From an uncultured Oscillospiraceae bacterium (GTDB lineage Bacteria > Bacillota > Clostridia > Oscillospirales > Ruminococcaceae): a stretch of 64,000 nucleotides of DNA. Every line of letters begins with the position of its first letter. Position 1 is the first letter of the stretch. The translations under genes were made by a program, and so were the position numbers. The notes under the pieces were generated by a model. That model saw only the letters and a list, made by a program, of their open reading frames with translations, searched no databases and was not told the DNA's origin. Where the stretch lies: positions 186,001-250,000 of the forward strand of contig CAKSPD010000001.1 in assembly GCA_934481385.1 (NCBI GenBank). The letters are read 5' to 3'. Shown here in pieces: positions 43,327 through 52,696 of the stretch.

Positions 43327-45690
43327 ATGAAAAATGAAACTTTTATCCAGTTGAGAAGAAAGGCTCTTGAAAAATATTTTTCAGGTCTGAACGATATGCA
43401 GAAAAAAGCCGTATTTCATGTGAATGGCTCTCTGCTTGTGCTTGCCGGTGCTGGAAGCGGAAAGACTACTGCTATTATTAACCGTATCATAAATCTTGTT
43501 AAGTTCGGAAATGCTTATTATGATGAAACTTCTGCCGGTAATGAATACGATGAAAAAATTATAAGGGATTATCTTGACGGAAAACCTGTCAGTGATGATG
43601 ATTTGAGAGATGCCGTTGCAGTATCTCCCGTAAAGCCCTGGAATATCCTTGCCATAACTTTTACAAACAAGGCTTCTGAAGAACTTAAAACACGTCTTGA
43701 ACTTAAACTCGGAAACGACGGTCTTAATGTAAATGCATCAACATTTCACTCTGCCTGTGTACGAATACTCAGAAGATATATTGACCGTCTTGGCTTTGAG
43801 AACAATTTTACAATATATGATTCTGATGACAGTCAGAGAATGATTAAATCCGTTATGGCTGAACTTGAAATTCCTGAAAAGAATTTTCCTCCGAAATCCG
43901 TTCTTTCATCAATAAGCTCTGCAAAAAACAAGCTCGAATCTCCGAAACATGTTCTTGACAATGCCGGAAACGATTTTCGTGCAAAAATGGTTGCAAGAAT
44001 TTATGCAAGCTATCAGATGCGTATGAAAGAAGCAAACGCTCTCGATTTTGATGACATCATTCTCTTAACTGTAATGCTTTTTGAATCCCAGCCGGACGTC
44101 CTTGAATATTACCGTAACAGATACAGATATATTATGGTAGATGAGTATCAGGATACAAACTATGCCCAGTTCAAATTTGTATGGCTTCTTGCATCAGCTC
44201 ATAAAAATATATGCGTTGTCGGTGATGATGACCAGAGTATATATAAATTCAGAGGAGCAGACATAAGAAATATTCTCAGCTTTGAAAAACATTTTGAAAA
44301 TACTGAAACAATCAGGCTTGAACAGAATTACCGTTCAACAAAAAATATTCTCGATTCTGCAAATTCAATAATCAAAAACAATACAGAAAGAAAATCAAAA
44401 ACTCTCTGGACTAATGATGAAGCAGGCAGTAAAATTGTATGGTATAAAGCTCTTGATGAAAATGATGAATCGGATTTTGTTTCAAATCAGATTAAGGAAA
44501 ATTTCAAAAAGAATAAAAAATATGGTTCAAATGCCATTCTTTACAGAATGAATGCACAGTCAAACATAATTGAAAAATCTTTGATTAAAAACCATATTCC
44601 ATATAAAATATACGGCGGTATGAGATTTTTCGACAGAAAGGAAGTAAAGGACGTTACAGCATATCTCAATGTTATAAACAATCCTTTCGATATGCTCCGT
44701 TTCAAGCGTATTGTAAATGAACCAAAAAGAGGAATAGGCGATGCTACTGTTTCGCTTATAGAAGAAATCTGCCGTGACCTTAAAATCTCTCCTGTTGATG
44801 TAATGCGTAATGCCTCTGAATATCCTCCGATTTCAAAAAAGGCTGTTCAGCTTAAAAACTTTGCAACAATTCTTGACGGACTTTCCGAAAAACTTAAAAC
44901 AACTCCGCTTCCTGAATTTATAGATGAAGTGACAGCAAAAACAGGTTATCAGAATATGCTTAAAAATCTCGGCGATGAAGGGGCTGAACGTCTTCAGAAT
45001 ATCGGCGAACTTAAAACAAATGCAATTCAGTATCTTGAAAAAAATCCTGACGGAAATCTTGAAGGATTTCTTGAAGAAGTATCACTTTACAGCGAGGCTG
45101 ACAGAGATAATTCAATATCAGACAGAGTTGTGCTTATGACTGTACATTCCGCAAAGGGTCTTGAATTTGAAAATGTATTCATAGTCGGACTTGAGGACGG
45201 ACTTTTTCCAAGCTCACGTTCTTTTGATAACAATGAAGACCTTGAGGAAGAAAGACGTCTTGCATATGTTGCAATAACACGTGCAAAAAAACATCTCTAT
45301 ATTTCAAGTGCAAACTCAAGAACACTTTTCGGTCAGACACATCAGAATATCACTTCAAGATTTATAAAGGAACTCGATATGAATCTTGTTGAAAAGCACG
45401 AAAATTCCTCTATAAAACTCAGAAACTCCGTATATAAGGATATTTCTGCCGTTCAGTCAATACCCCTCCAACAACAAATTCTCCGCAACAGAGCAAATTC
45501 TGTTAATAAATCTGTTTCACAGAATACCGAATTTAAACCCGGTGATAAGGTTATAAACAGAAGTTTCGGTGAGGGTACTGTTATTTCAATATCACAGCCC
45601 GACAGCAAAAATACTATACTTGAAGTTTGTTTTGATAAGGTCGGAGTTAAGAGAATGGCTTCCGGTTTTGTAAAGAAAAAAGAAAATTAA
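43327..45690 (+). CDS. pcrA: ATP-dependent DNA helicase PcrA (UvrD/Rep family)
   Basis: A 787-residue superfamily 1A helicase for replication, repair and removal of RecA filaments. Motif I is LAGAGSGKTTAII (about 40-52), motif Ia ITFTNKASEEL, motif II VDEYQDTN, motif III VVGDDDQSIYKFRGAD, motif IV LEQNYRST, motif V MTVHSAKGLEFENVFIVG and motif VI RLAYVAITRAKKHLY. The C-terminal 60 residues contain the KPGDKVINRSFGEGTV-like Tudor fold used by PcrA to bind RNA polymerase. I choose the ATG at 43327; a TTG 14 codons upstream in frame has no better ribosome site. Confidence 0.96.
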   Translation: MKNETFIQLRRKALEKYFSGLNDMQKKAVFHVNGSLLVLAGAGSGKTTAIINRIINLVKFGNAYYDETSAGNEYDEKIIRDYLDGKPVSDDDLRDAVAVSPVKPWNILAITFTNKASEELKTRLELKLGNDGLNVNASTFHSACVRILRRYIDRLGFENNFTIYDSDDSQRMIKSVMAELEIPEKNFPPKSVLSSISSAKNKLESPKHVLDNAGNDFRAKMVARIYASYQMRMKEANALDFDDIILLTVMLFESQPDVLEYYRNRYRYIMVDEYQDTNYAQFKFVWLLASAHKNICVVGDDDQSIYKFRGADIRNILSFEKHFENTETIRLEQNYRSTKNILDSANSIIKNNTERKSKTLWTNDEAGSKIVWYKALDENDESDFVSNQIKENFKKNKKYGSNAILYRMNAQSNIIEKSLIKNHIPYKIYGGMRFFDRKEVKDVTAYLNVINNPFDMLRFKRIVNEPKRGIGDATVSLIEEICRDLKISPVDVMRNASEYPPISKKAVQLKNFATILDGLSEKLKTTPLPEFIDEVTAKTGYQNMLKNLGDEGAERLQNIGELKTNAIQYLEKNPDGNLEGFLEEVSLYSEADRDNSISDRVVLMTVHSAKGLEFENVFIVGLEDGLFPSSRSFDNNEDLEEERRLAYVAITRAKKHLYISSANSRTLFGQTHQNITSRFIKELDMNLVEKHENSSIKLRNSVYKDISAVQSIPLQQQILRNRANSVNKSVSQNTEFKPGDKVINRSFGEGTVISISQPDSKNTILEVCFDKVGVKRMASGFVKKKEN

Positions 45691-45776
45691 GTAAAATTCC
45701 TGTAAGTTTTATTTATTTAAACCCGAAATCATGATATAATATACAGGTAATAAAATAAAAGGAGATTTTTTTTCAT

Positions 45777-47207
45777 ATGAGGAAAACTAAAATTATCTGC
45801 ACTGTCGGCCCCGCTACTGATGACGAATCCGTTATGCGTGAACTTATGGTCAATGGTATGAACGTTGCACGTTTCAACTTTTCACATGCTGACTACGAAA
45901 CACATAAGAAACGATTTGACCAGATTGTAAAACTCAGAAACGAACTCGGACTTCCTGTTGCTACACTTCTTGACACAAAAGGCCCTGAAATAAGACTCGG
46001 AAAATTTGCTGAAAACAAACCTGTTGAAATTCAGGACGGTGACATCTATGTGCTGACTGCTGATGATGTTATTTGCGATGAAAAAAGAGGAAGTATTTCA
46101 TTCAAAAACCTCCCCCGTGATGTAAGTGCAGGAACTCAGATTCTTATAAATGACGGCGTTATCGAACTTCGTGTCGAAAAGGTTAAAGGAAACGATATTA
46201 TATGCCGTGTAATACATGGCGGAACTCTTTCAAACAACAAGGGTATAAACGTTCCGGGAGCTAAACTCTCTATGCCGTATCTCAGCGACAATGATATGAA
46301 TGACCTTGAATTCGGTGCAAAAACGGGTTTTGACTTCATCGCAGCAAGCTTTGTGCGTTCAGCGGCAGATATAAATTATCTCCGTAAATTTACAAAAAGC
46401 CTCGGCTGGTTTGATGTAAAGATTATTGCAAAAATAGAAAACAATGAAGGCGTAGAAAATATTGACGAAATAATAGATGCTGCTGACGGAATTATGATTG
46501 CAAGAGGCGATATGGGTGTTGAAATTCCTTTTGAAAAAATCCCTGCTATTCAGAAATCTCTTATATATAAAGGCTATCGTGCCGGAAAACTTGTAATTAC
46601 TGCAACACAGATGCTCGAATCTATGATTACAAATCCAAGACCGACAAGAGCTGAAATTACTGACGTTGCCAATGCTATTTATGACGGTACAAGTGCTATT
46701 ATGCTTTCAGGCGAAACGGCTGCGGGAGCTTTCCCGATTGATACAGTAAAAACAATGTCGCTTATTGCTGAAACAACTGAAAATAATATTGATTATAAAC
46801 ATCAGTTTTTAAACAACAGCAAAAATGATTCAAATGAAAGTATTGCTGATGCTATCGCTCATGCTACTGTTACTACTGCACATGACCTTAACGCAGAGGC
46901 TATTATCACTGTAACAAAAGGTGGCGGAACTGCAAGACTTATTTCAAAATACAGACCGCAGGCTATGATTATCGGCTGTACTACAAGTGAAAAGGTATGC
47001 CGTCAGCTTAATATGAGCTGGGGTGTAACTCCTTTTGTAATTGATGAAAAGTCAAATACTGATGAACTCTTTGCTGCTGCTGTTGAAACTGCTGAAAAAC
47101 GCCGTCTTGTTCAGGCAGGCGACATTGCAGTAATAACTGCTGGTGTTCCGATAGGAGTTTCAGGAACTACAAATCTTATGAAAGTTGAAAAAGTCGGTCT
47201 TCACTAA
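45777..47207 (+). CDS. pyk: pyruvate kinase
   Basis: Makes pyruvate and ATP from phosphoenolpyruvate. 476 residues, the short form without the extra PEP-utiliser domain of some clostridia. Signatures are KIICTVGPATDD at the N-terminus, FNFSHADYETH, the catalytic IIAKIENNEGVENIDEII (with the active-site Lys), RGDMGVEIPFEKIPAIQK and MLESMITNPRPTRAEITDVANAI. The ATG at 45777 follows AAAGGAGA. A weak TATAAT (45735-45740) lies upstream without a clear -35. Confidence 0.97.
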   Translation: MRKTKIICTVGPATDDESVMRELMVNGMNVARFNFSHADYETHKKRFDQIVKLRNELGLPVATLLDTKGPEIRLGKFAENKPVEIQDGDIYVLTADDVICDEKRGSISFKNLPRDVSAGTQILINDGVIELRVEKVKGNDIICRVIHGGTLSNNKGINVPGAKLSMPYLSDNDMNDLEFGAKTGFDFIAASFVRSAADINYLRKFTKSLGWFDVKIIAKIENNEGVENIDEIIDAADGIMIARGDMGVEIPFEKIPAIQKSLIYKGYRAGKLVITATQMLESMITNPRPTRAEITDVANAIYDGTSAIMLSGETAAGAFPIDTVKTMSLIAETTENNIDYKHQFLNNSKNDSNESIADAIAHATVTTAHDLNAEAIITVTKGGGTARLISKYRPQAMIIGCTTSEKVCRQLNMSWGVTPFVIDEKSNTDELFAAAVETAEKRRLVQAGDIAVITAGVPIGVSGTTNLMKVEKVGLH

Positions 47208-47214
47208 AAAAATC

Positions 47215-47243
47215 AAGGGTACTTTTATCAAGTACCCTTTTTT
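47215..47243. terminator. terminator of pyk, shared with the convergent gene
   Basis: AAGGGTACT (47215-47223) and AGTACCCTT (47231-47239) over seven bases with following T residues. It overlaps the end of the convergent membrane-protein gene. Confidence 0.85.
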
Positions 47244-48100
47244 CTTGCTGTTATGATATAAATAAATATCAGAATAAATCCCGAAGCAAAAATTCCTGTT
47301 TCAAAAGCCGTTACAGTATCAACAATTCTGTACATATATGAAGTAAATGCTGTAAAAATCTGTTCCTGCTTTATAACAAACGAATCAAAATATTTTGATG
47401 ATGAAAGATACATACATGGAATAAGTCCGATTAATGCACTGACCATAAGTCCTGAACCTGTCCAGTAGAATATACTCTTTATATTTTTCATACAGAGAAG
47501 CAAAAGCAGAACTATACAGAATATATCTGCTCCTATGCATATATACATTATCTTATCAATATAACCTATATATCTTCTTGCCTGTGAAAGAACTCCATGT
47601 TCATTCAGTGAATCAAGCTTGAAAACATCAGAATAATTTGTAACTATTGTGTGAGCATTATTTATTTCTTTCTGAAGTTTGTCATAATAAGATGAATCCT
47701 TTACATATCCGTTCTGTTCAGCATAGCTGTTAAAGAAATCCGAAATGCTTTTATCAAGGGCATCAAAATCATATGAAACGCTGAAACTGTCTGTATTTCC
47801 GTTCAGATAATCAAAACCGCTGTTTATATTGACTTTTACGATATTATCAATATATTCTTCTGAAAGAATATCTGTATATACTTCTGCCGGAATACCTGTT
47901 GAATTATATTTTTCAGTAAAATTCTTTTCAAGAAGATTTTTTATTTTTCCGGAAAGCTTGTTTTCATCTATAATCTTAACACACGTTTTACTGTTCAGAA
48001 CAACTTTATCAGCCGTTACGGAAATTACTGTTCCGAGAACCGAAAATACAAGAATTATTGTAAGAAGAACGCAGGGAATATAAGTTTTTGAATTTTTCAT
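47228..48100 (-). CDS. membrane protein of unknown function in the sortase operon
   Basis: A 290-residue protein with one membrane segment at about 8-28, an extracytoplasmic domain of about 150 residues rich in Asn/Asp/Lys/Ser, and three more membrane segments (about 187-206, 216-236, 263-284). I do not recognise a family. It follows the sortase gene by three bases and is the last of three genes on the minus strand, so it probably works with the sortase at the cell surface. RBS AAAGGAG overlaps the sortase end. Confidence 0.78.
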   Translation of the reverse strand: MKNSKTYIPCVLLTIILVFSVLGTVISVTADKVVLNSKTCVKIIDENKLSGKIKNLLEKNFTEKYNSTGIPAEVYTDILSEEYIDNIVKVNINSGFDYLNGNTDSFSVSYDFDALDKSISDFFNSYAEQNGYVKDSSYYDKLQKEINNAHTIVTNYSDVFKLDSLNEHGVLSQARRYIGYIDKIMYICIGADIFCIVLLLLLCMKNIKSIFYWTGSGLMVSALIGLIPCMYLSSSKYFDSFVIKQEQIFTAFTSYMYRIVDTVTAFETGIFASGFILIFIYIITARKKGT

Positions 48101-48103
48101 AAA

Positions 48104-48790
48104 TTATTCTCCTTTCGGTTCTTTATAGAATTTTTTATCAGTAATCTTGCATACAGCACCAATACGCATATCAGAACCGCCGAGAACATCAGGTTTGCAG
48201 GTATAAAGAGTAAGTATTTCTTCATCTTTCGGAACTACATATTTTTTACTTGTCTTTTTGAACTCTATAAGCTCATCAACTTCATATGTAAAAATTCCGT
48301 ATTTTGTACTTATTTCAACCTTGTCACCTTTTTCAAGCTTGTCAAGCTCTGAAAAGAATGTATTTACATGTGCGGAAATAACTGCATTGCCCTTTTCACC
48401 GCAGAGAACGGAATTTGATGCCTGACAAGCTCCACGTTTAAAAAGTTCGCTGTTGCTTCCCCAGTAAACAGGAATATCAAGTTCAAATTTATCCGATGAA
48501 AGCTTTGCAAACTGTTCACCGAATGACGGGCGGATTACTTCACCCGTATCGGAAAATTCACTGTTATAATCAGGCTGTATATCATCTTCCTTGATATGAA
48601 GTCCCGCAGTAATGCCATTTGTATCCGGAACAGTTTTAAGATTGTCCATAAATGCAAGATTAATATAAGATGATATTTTATTATAGGGTTTTATAGCTCC
48701 AAGAACTGATACTCCGGCACATATTATAAATATGAAAACCGGAGTAAGAACTGCCAGAACTATATTGCCTTTCTTTTTTTCATTACTCAT
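48104..48790 (-). CDS. sortase (class B/D-like)
   Basis: A 228-residue transpeptidase. One N-terminal membrane segment (about 10-32), then the sortase beta-barrel. Catalytic residues are the His in VISAHVNTFF, the Cys in ILTLYTCKPD (the TLxTC box) and the Arg in SDMRIGAVC. It joins surface proteins carrying a sorting motif to the wall or to each other. No clear substrate gene with an LPXTG-type motif is adjacent. The ATG at 48790 overlaps the upstream gene by eight bases. Subclass is uncertain. Confidence 0.88.
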   Translation of the reverse strand: MSNEKKKGNIVLAVLTPVFIFIICAGVSVLGAIKPYNKISSYINLAFMDNLKTVPDTNGITAGLHIKEDDIQPDYNSEFSDTGEVIRPSFGEQFAKLSSDKFELDIPVYWGSNSELFKRGACQASNSVLCGEKGNAVISAHVNTFFSELDKLEKGDKVEISTKYGIFTYEVDELIEFKKTSKKYVVPKDEEILTLYTCKPDVLGGSDMRIGAVCKITDKKFYKEPKGE

Positions 48791-49580
48791 GCTTTTTTTC
48801 GTCCTTTGAAATTTTTCTGAATATAAGGAATATTCCTGCTGAAGATGCAATTATTCCTGCTGATACAAGGGCAAAAATCATTCTGTAATCATATCCTGTA
48901 TCCTCAACAATAACGCCCATACTTGACTGGTCAACAAGAACACCTTCATCATTTCTGACTGAAAGTGAAACACTGTCGTTTGTAATCTCATCAACAGTCA
49001 TATTGAGTCCCATCTGTTTTCCTGCCTCAGCAAAACGTGAAAGGAGTTCGGTTTTATCATCTATCGGGAGCTGTTTTATAATGCTGTTGCGTTCTTCGGT
49101 TGAAAGATTTTCAATAAAACTGCTTCTTTCAGATTCAGGCAGTGAATTTATATAATCTGCTTTCTGACTGATGTCCATATCTGCGAAAGCAGTATCTTTT
49201 TCAGTAACGGTTGTAGTTTCTGCTGAAGAAGAATTATTATTATCAGCAGGGGCAGTTGTTGCAGGCTGTGTCGGGGTTTCAGGAGTTTCAGGAGTATCGG
49301 GATTATCAGTTATGCCGAAATATGACTTGATTAATGCATCAGAATCCGAACCATAAAGATGCAGGGTATCAATTATAACATCAAAATCCTCTGATGTATA
49401 CTTATCAGGATTTGCATAATAGGCATTGTATGCCGACTGTATAGCTGATTCAGATACACCATAGCTCCTTGCAACTTCTGCACATTCATCAACCGTTGCA
49501 GAATATGCACTGAATGACGGCAGAGCCATACTGCATACAGCAGTAATTAAAGCTGTTATTCCTTTGATATAGTTTTTCAT
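48783..49580 (-). CDS. exported membrane-anchored protein next to sortase
   Basis: A 265-residue protein with a signal peptide (about 1-28, AYSA before the likely cut), a helical domain (ECAEVARSYGVSESAIQSAY, about 32-90), a Pro/Thr-rich linker (about 92-130), a helical stretch with repeated SLPESERSSFIENLS / NLSTEERNSIIKQLP units (about 148-180), and a C-terminal membrane segment (about 232-252) with basic tail RKISKDEKKHE. No LPXTG-like motif is seen before the membrane segment. It is first in the sortase operon and is probably a partner or substrate; unrecognised otherwise. Confidence 0.78.
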   Translation of the reverse strand: MKNYIKGITALITAVCSMALPSFSAYSATVDECAEVARSYGVSESAIQSAYNAYYANPDKYTSEDFDVIIDTLHLYGSDSDALIKSYFGITDNPDTPETPETPTQPATTAPADNNNSSSAETTTVTEKDTAFADMDISQKADYINSLPESERSSFIENLSTEERNSIIKQLPIDDKTELLSRFAEAGKQMGLNMTVDEITNDSVSLSVRNDEGVLVDQSSMGVIVEDTGYDYRMIFALVSAGIIASSAGIFLIFRKISKDEKKHE

Positions 49581-49636
49581 AAGTTGTCCTCACTTTTCTT
49601 TTTTTATTTTCAGGAAAAAAAATTTTCCATAAGGAT

Positions 49637-49665
49637 ATTATATCCGCATTTTTTATTCAAGTCAA
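49637..49665 (-). promoter_or_regulatory. promoter of the sortase operon
   Basis: On the minus strand TTGACT (49660-49665) and TATAAT (49637-49642) are 17 bases apart. Confidence 0.78.
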
Positions 49666-49719
49666 GAGGAAAAATATGAAAATCTGAAAAATTTTTTACT
49701 TCCAGCAAAGGTTGTAAAT

Positions 49720-50208
49720 TTATTTTAATTTCTTTAATAAACCAACAGAAAAAGAACTTAAACTTAAAAAAACTTTCTCTTGTTTCAATAACTTGCAAAT
49801 TTTATTAAATATTTCCAGAACTTTGTTTTCATTTCTAATATTGTTACGATACTCAGCATAATATTTAAAATTTAAAACCTTTACTAAATTAGCATCAACC
49901 TGCTCAATATTTAATGCTGAAATTTTTTTATTATTGAACACAAAGTTATTCAATTCTCCGTCACATGAACCATTATCTAAATTTTCAGGAATATTGTCAA
50001 TTATTTTCCAATTTTGTGAAATTATTTCTTTAATGTCATTAATTGTACTTTCTGATATATAATAAGTTTTACAACGTTTTTCTTTTTGTGGGAAAATATA
50101 TGTTTTATATTCCAAAAATCCATCTGAATTAATTACACAAGAAAATCCACCATCATCAATATCTTCCCAACCACATGAGGGAAAATTCATATACCCGAAT
50201 ATAATCAA
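49720..50208 (-). CDS. 162-residue protein of unknown function with low GC
   Basis: Not recognised. A soluble, Asn/Lys/Ile-rich protein (opening MIIFGYMNFPSCGWEDIDDG, ending SVGLLKKLK) without signal peptide or membrane segment. The start is a TTG at 50208 with GGGAGG nine bases upstream; an ATG six codons later is the alternative. Its base composition is visibly more AT-rich than its neighbours and its codons favour TTT, AAT and TTA. It is isolated between the hairpin after pheT and the sortase operon promoter. These signs suggest recent acquisition; immunity-type proteins often look like this, but I have no motif to prove it. Confidence 0.65.
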   Translation of the reverse strand: MIIFGYMNFPSCGWEDIDDGGFSCVINSDGFLEYKTYIFPQKEKRCKTYYISESTINDIKEIISQNWKIIDNIPENLDNGSCDGELNNFVFNNKKISALNIEQVDANLVKVLNFKYYAEYRNNIRNENKVLEIFNKICKLLKQEKVFLSLSSFSVGLLKKLK

Positions 50209-50233
50209 TTAAAAAACCTCCCAATAAAATTTT

Positions 50234-50261
50234 ACACGGAAAGAAAAATTTCTTTCCGTGT
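50234..50261 (-). terminator. hairpin after pheT
   Basis: ACACGGAAAGAAA and TTTCTTTCCGTGT form a stem of up to 13 bp in the pheT-downstream gap. The minus-strand tail is AAAATTTTATT, so termination may be partial, letting the next gene be read. Confidence 0.6.
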
Positions 50262-50275
50262 CATTAATAATTTAA

Positions 50276-52669
50276 TTACATACGGAGTTCCGCACCTATT
50301 TCAGAGAGAGCTTTTATAACCTTTTTCATAGCACTTTCAGCCTGTTCATCTTTAAGAGTTCCGTCATGCGAACGCATTGAGATTGAATAGGATATACTCT
50401 TTTTGCCGTCTGCAATCTGTTTGCCCTTATAAACATCGAAAAGTGTTACTTTTTCGAGAATTTTTCCGACAGATTTCTTTATTATTCCCTCAATCTTTGC
50501 TGACGGGATTTCATCATCACAGATTATGCTGATATCTCTTGTAATAGCAGGAAATTTCGGGAGTGGCTGATATGTTATCTTTGTTTCTGCTGACTGCATA
50601 AGTTCAGGAATATTGAACTTTGCAACATAAACTTTTGTATTAAATCCGTATGATTCCTGAATATCAGGGTGAACTTCTCCTATATATCCGAGAGCAGTTC
50701 CGTTCTTGAGTATAACAGCACTTCTTCCGGGGTGAAGTGCAACAGTTTCATCAAAGGCATCTGATTCGCCTGCTCTTACATATTCAACATTATTGATATT
50801 AAGAGCTTCAAAAAGTTTTTCAGCAGTACCCTTTATATCGTAGAAATCAACATCACCGCCGTACATTCCGAGAGTAAGCCTCTGAGGTTCATCAGGGAGT
50901 TCCTTATTTTCAACAGGAATATATTCCTTGCTGATTTCATAGAGCTTTGCAACAGGATTTCTGTAATTATAGTTTGTTGCAAGAACTTCAAGCATTGAAG
51001 GAAGTGTTGTTGTTCTCATAACGCTTGTATCTTCTCCGAGAGGATTTGAAATCTTTACAACATTTCTGAGTTTGCTGTCAGCAGGGAGTCCTATTTTATC
51101 AAGAGTCTTCGGTGAAACGAATGAGAATGTTGCGATTCCGTAATAACCAAGACCAACAGTAATATTTTCAAGTTTCTTTGTGAATTTCTGTTCAGGAGTA
51201 AGCTCTGCTGTGGCAACTCCTCTGAATTCTGTTGACGGAATATTATTATATCCGTAAATTCTTGCTACTTCTTCCGCAATATCAGCCTTGCACTCTATAT
51301 CAATTCTGAATGAAGGTGCAATAACTTTTCCGTTTTCAATTCTGAAATCAAGTCTTTCAAGATATTCAATCATATCTGATTCAGGAATATCAGTTCCGAG
51401 GAAATTATTAATCCATTCAGAATTAAATTCAACGCTTGCAGGAGTCTTATCTGTATAGTCCTTATCAATAACAGTTCTTACAACTTCACCTGCACCGAGT
51501 TCTTCAACAAGCTGGAATGCTCTTTCAAGGCACTTCATACTTATAAGAGGGTCAACACCTTTTTCATATCTTGATGACGCATCAGATTTAAGTCTGAGTT
51601 TTTTAGATGTACGTCTTACCTGTATAGGTTCAAAATATGCTGATTCAAAAACAACAGTGGTTGTATCTTCCATAATACCGCTGTATTCTCCGCCCATAAC
51701 ACCGGCAACGGCAACAGGTTTGTTTTTATCGGCAATAACAAGCATTTCATCAGTAAGTTCACGTTCAATGCCGTCAAGAGTTGTGATTTTTTCACCGTTT
51801 ACGGCATTTCTTACATTTATTTCAGCACCGTCAACATATCTGAGGTCAAATGCATGCATAGGCTGACCGTATTCAAGCATAACGTAATTTGTTATATCAA
51901 CAAAATTGTTTATAGGTCTTACACCGCTTGCACGAAGTCTTTCACGCATCCATCTCGGAGATGGTTCAATTTTTACATTCTTTACAATTCCTGCACAGTA
52001 TCTCCTGCATTTTTCAGTGTTGTGAATTGTTACTTTAAGCATTGAATCAATATCACCGTCAACACCCTTGAATGACGGAACAGGAACGTTAAGGGGGGTA
52101 TTGAATGTTGCGGAAGTTTCTCTTGCAAGTCCTATAACGCTTAAACAATCAGGACGGTTTGAAGTGATTTCAAATTCAACAGATGTATCATCAAGACCGA
52201 TTGCGGACTGTATATCCTGACCGATTTCACATTCTTCCTGCATTATAAAAATACCGTCCTCAATTGCATAAGGAAAATCGTGCTTGTTGAGTCCGAGTTC
52301 TCCGAGTGAACAAAGCATACCGTTGCTTTCAACACCTCTGAGCTTGCCCTTCTTGATTTTTACACCGTTCGGAAGTGTTGAACCGTCAAGAGCTACCGGA
52401 ACAATATCGCCTGCATTTACATTTGATGCACCTGTTACAATCTGAACCGGAGCTTCTTTTCCTACTTCAACCTGACAAACTACAAGGTGGTCGGAATTTT
52501 CGTGAGGAACTACTGAAAGAATTTTTCCTGCTACTACATTTTTTATATCACTGCCCTCAACTTCAAATGCCTCTACTTTTGAACCGCTCATTGTGAGAGC
52601 GTGGCAGTAATCTTTTATAGGCATATCAGCTTTTACATAATCTGAAAGCCATTTCATTGACAAATTCAT
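50276..52669 (-). CDS. pheT: phenylalanyl-tRNA synthetase beta subunit
   Basis: Large subunit of the alpha2-beta2 enzyme; holds the editing site for mischarged Tyr-tRNA-Phe and the anticodon-binding domain. 797 residues, normal. The N-terminal MNLSMKWLSDYVKADMPIKDY, the tRNA-binding EMAP-like domain (about 40-150), the B3/B4 editing domain, B5, and the C-terminal FDX-ACB domain (AITRDISIICDDEIP to the end) can be followed. It lies 27 bases past pheS under the same T-box. Confidence 0.97.
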   Translation of the reverse strand: MNLSMKWLSDYVKADMPIKDYCHALTMSGSKVEAFEVEGSDIKNVVAGKILSVVPHENSDHLVVCQVEVGKEAPVQIVTGASNVNAGDIVPVALDGSTLPNGVKIKKGKLRGVESNGMLCSLGELGLNKHDFPYAIEDGIFIMQEECEIGQDIQSAIGLDDTSVEFEITSNRPDCLSVIGLARETSATFNTPLNVPVPSFKGVDGDIDSMLKVTIHNTEKCRRYCAGIVKNVKIEPSPRWMRERLRASGVRPINNFVDITNYVMLEYGQPMHAFDLRYVDGAEINVRNAVNGEKITTLDGIERELTDEMLVIADKNKPVAVAGVMGGEYSGIMEDTTTVVFESAYFEPIQVRRTSKKLRLKSDASSRYEKGVDPLISMKCLERAFQLVEELGAGEVVRTVIDKDYTDKTPASVEFNSEWINNFLGTDIPESDMIEYLERLDFRIENGKVIAPSFRIDIECKADIAEEVARIYGYNNIPSTEFRGVATAELTPEQKFTKKLENITVGLGYYGIATFSFVSPKTLDKIGLPADSKLRNVVKISNPLGEDTSVMRTTTLPSMLEVLATNYNYRNPVAKLYEISKEYIPVENKELPDEPQRLTLGMYGGDVDFYDIKGTAEKLFEALNINNVEYVRAGESDAFDETVALHPGRSAVILKNGTALGYIGEVHPDIQESYGFNTKVYVAKFNIPELMQSAETKITYQPLPKFPAITRDISIICDDEIPSAKIEGIIKKSVGKILEKVTLFDVYKGKQIADGKKSISYSISMRSHDGTLKDEQAESAMKKVIKALSEIGAELRM

Positions 52670-52696
52670 AATAAATCTTACCTCCTGTATTTAAAA

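Noticed and set aside
43600..45690. PcrA as UvrD or Rep
   Set aside because: Motifs are shared, but the C-terminal Tudor-like segment and Gram-positive context fit PcrA best.
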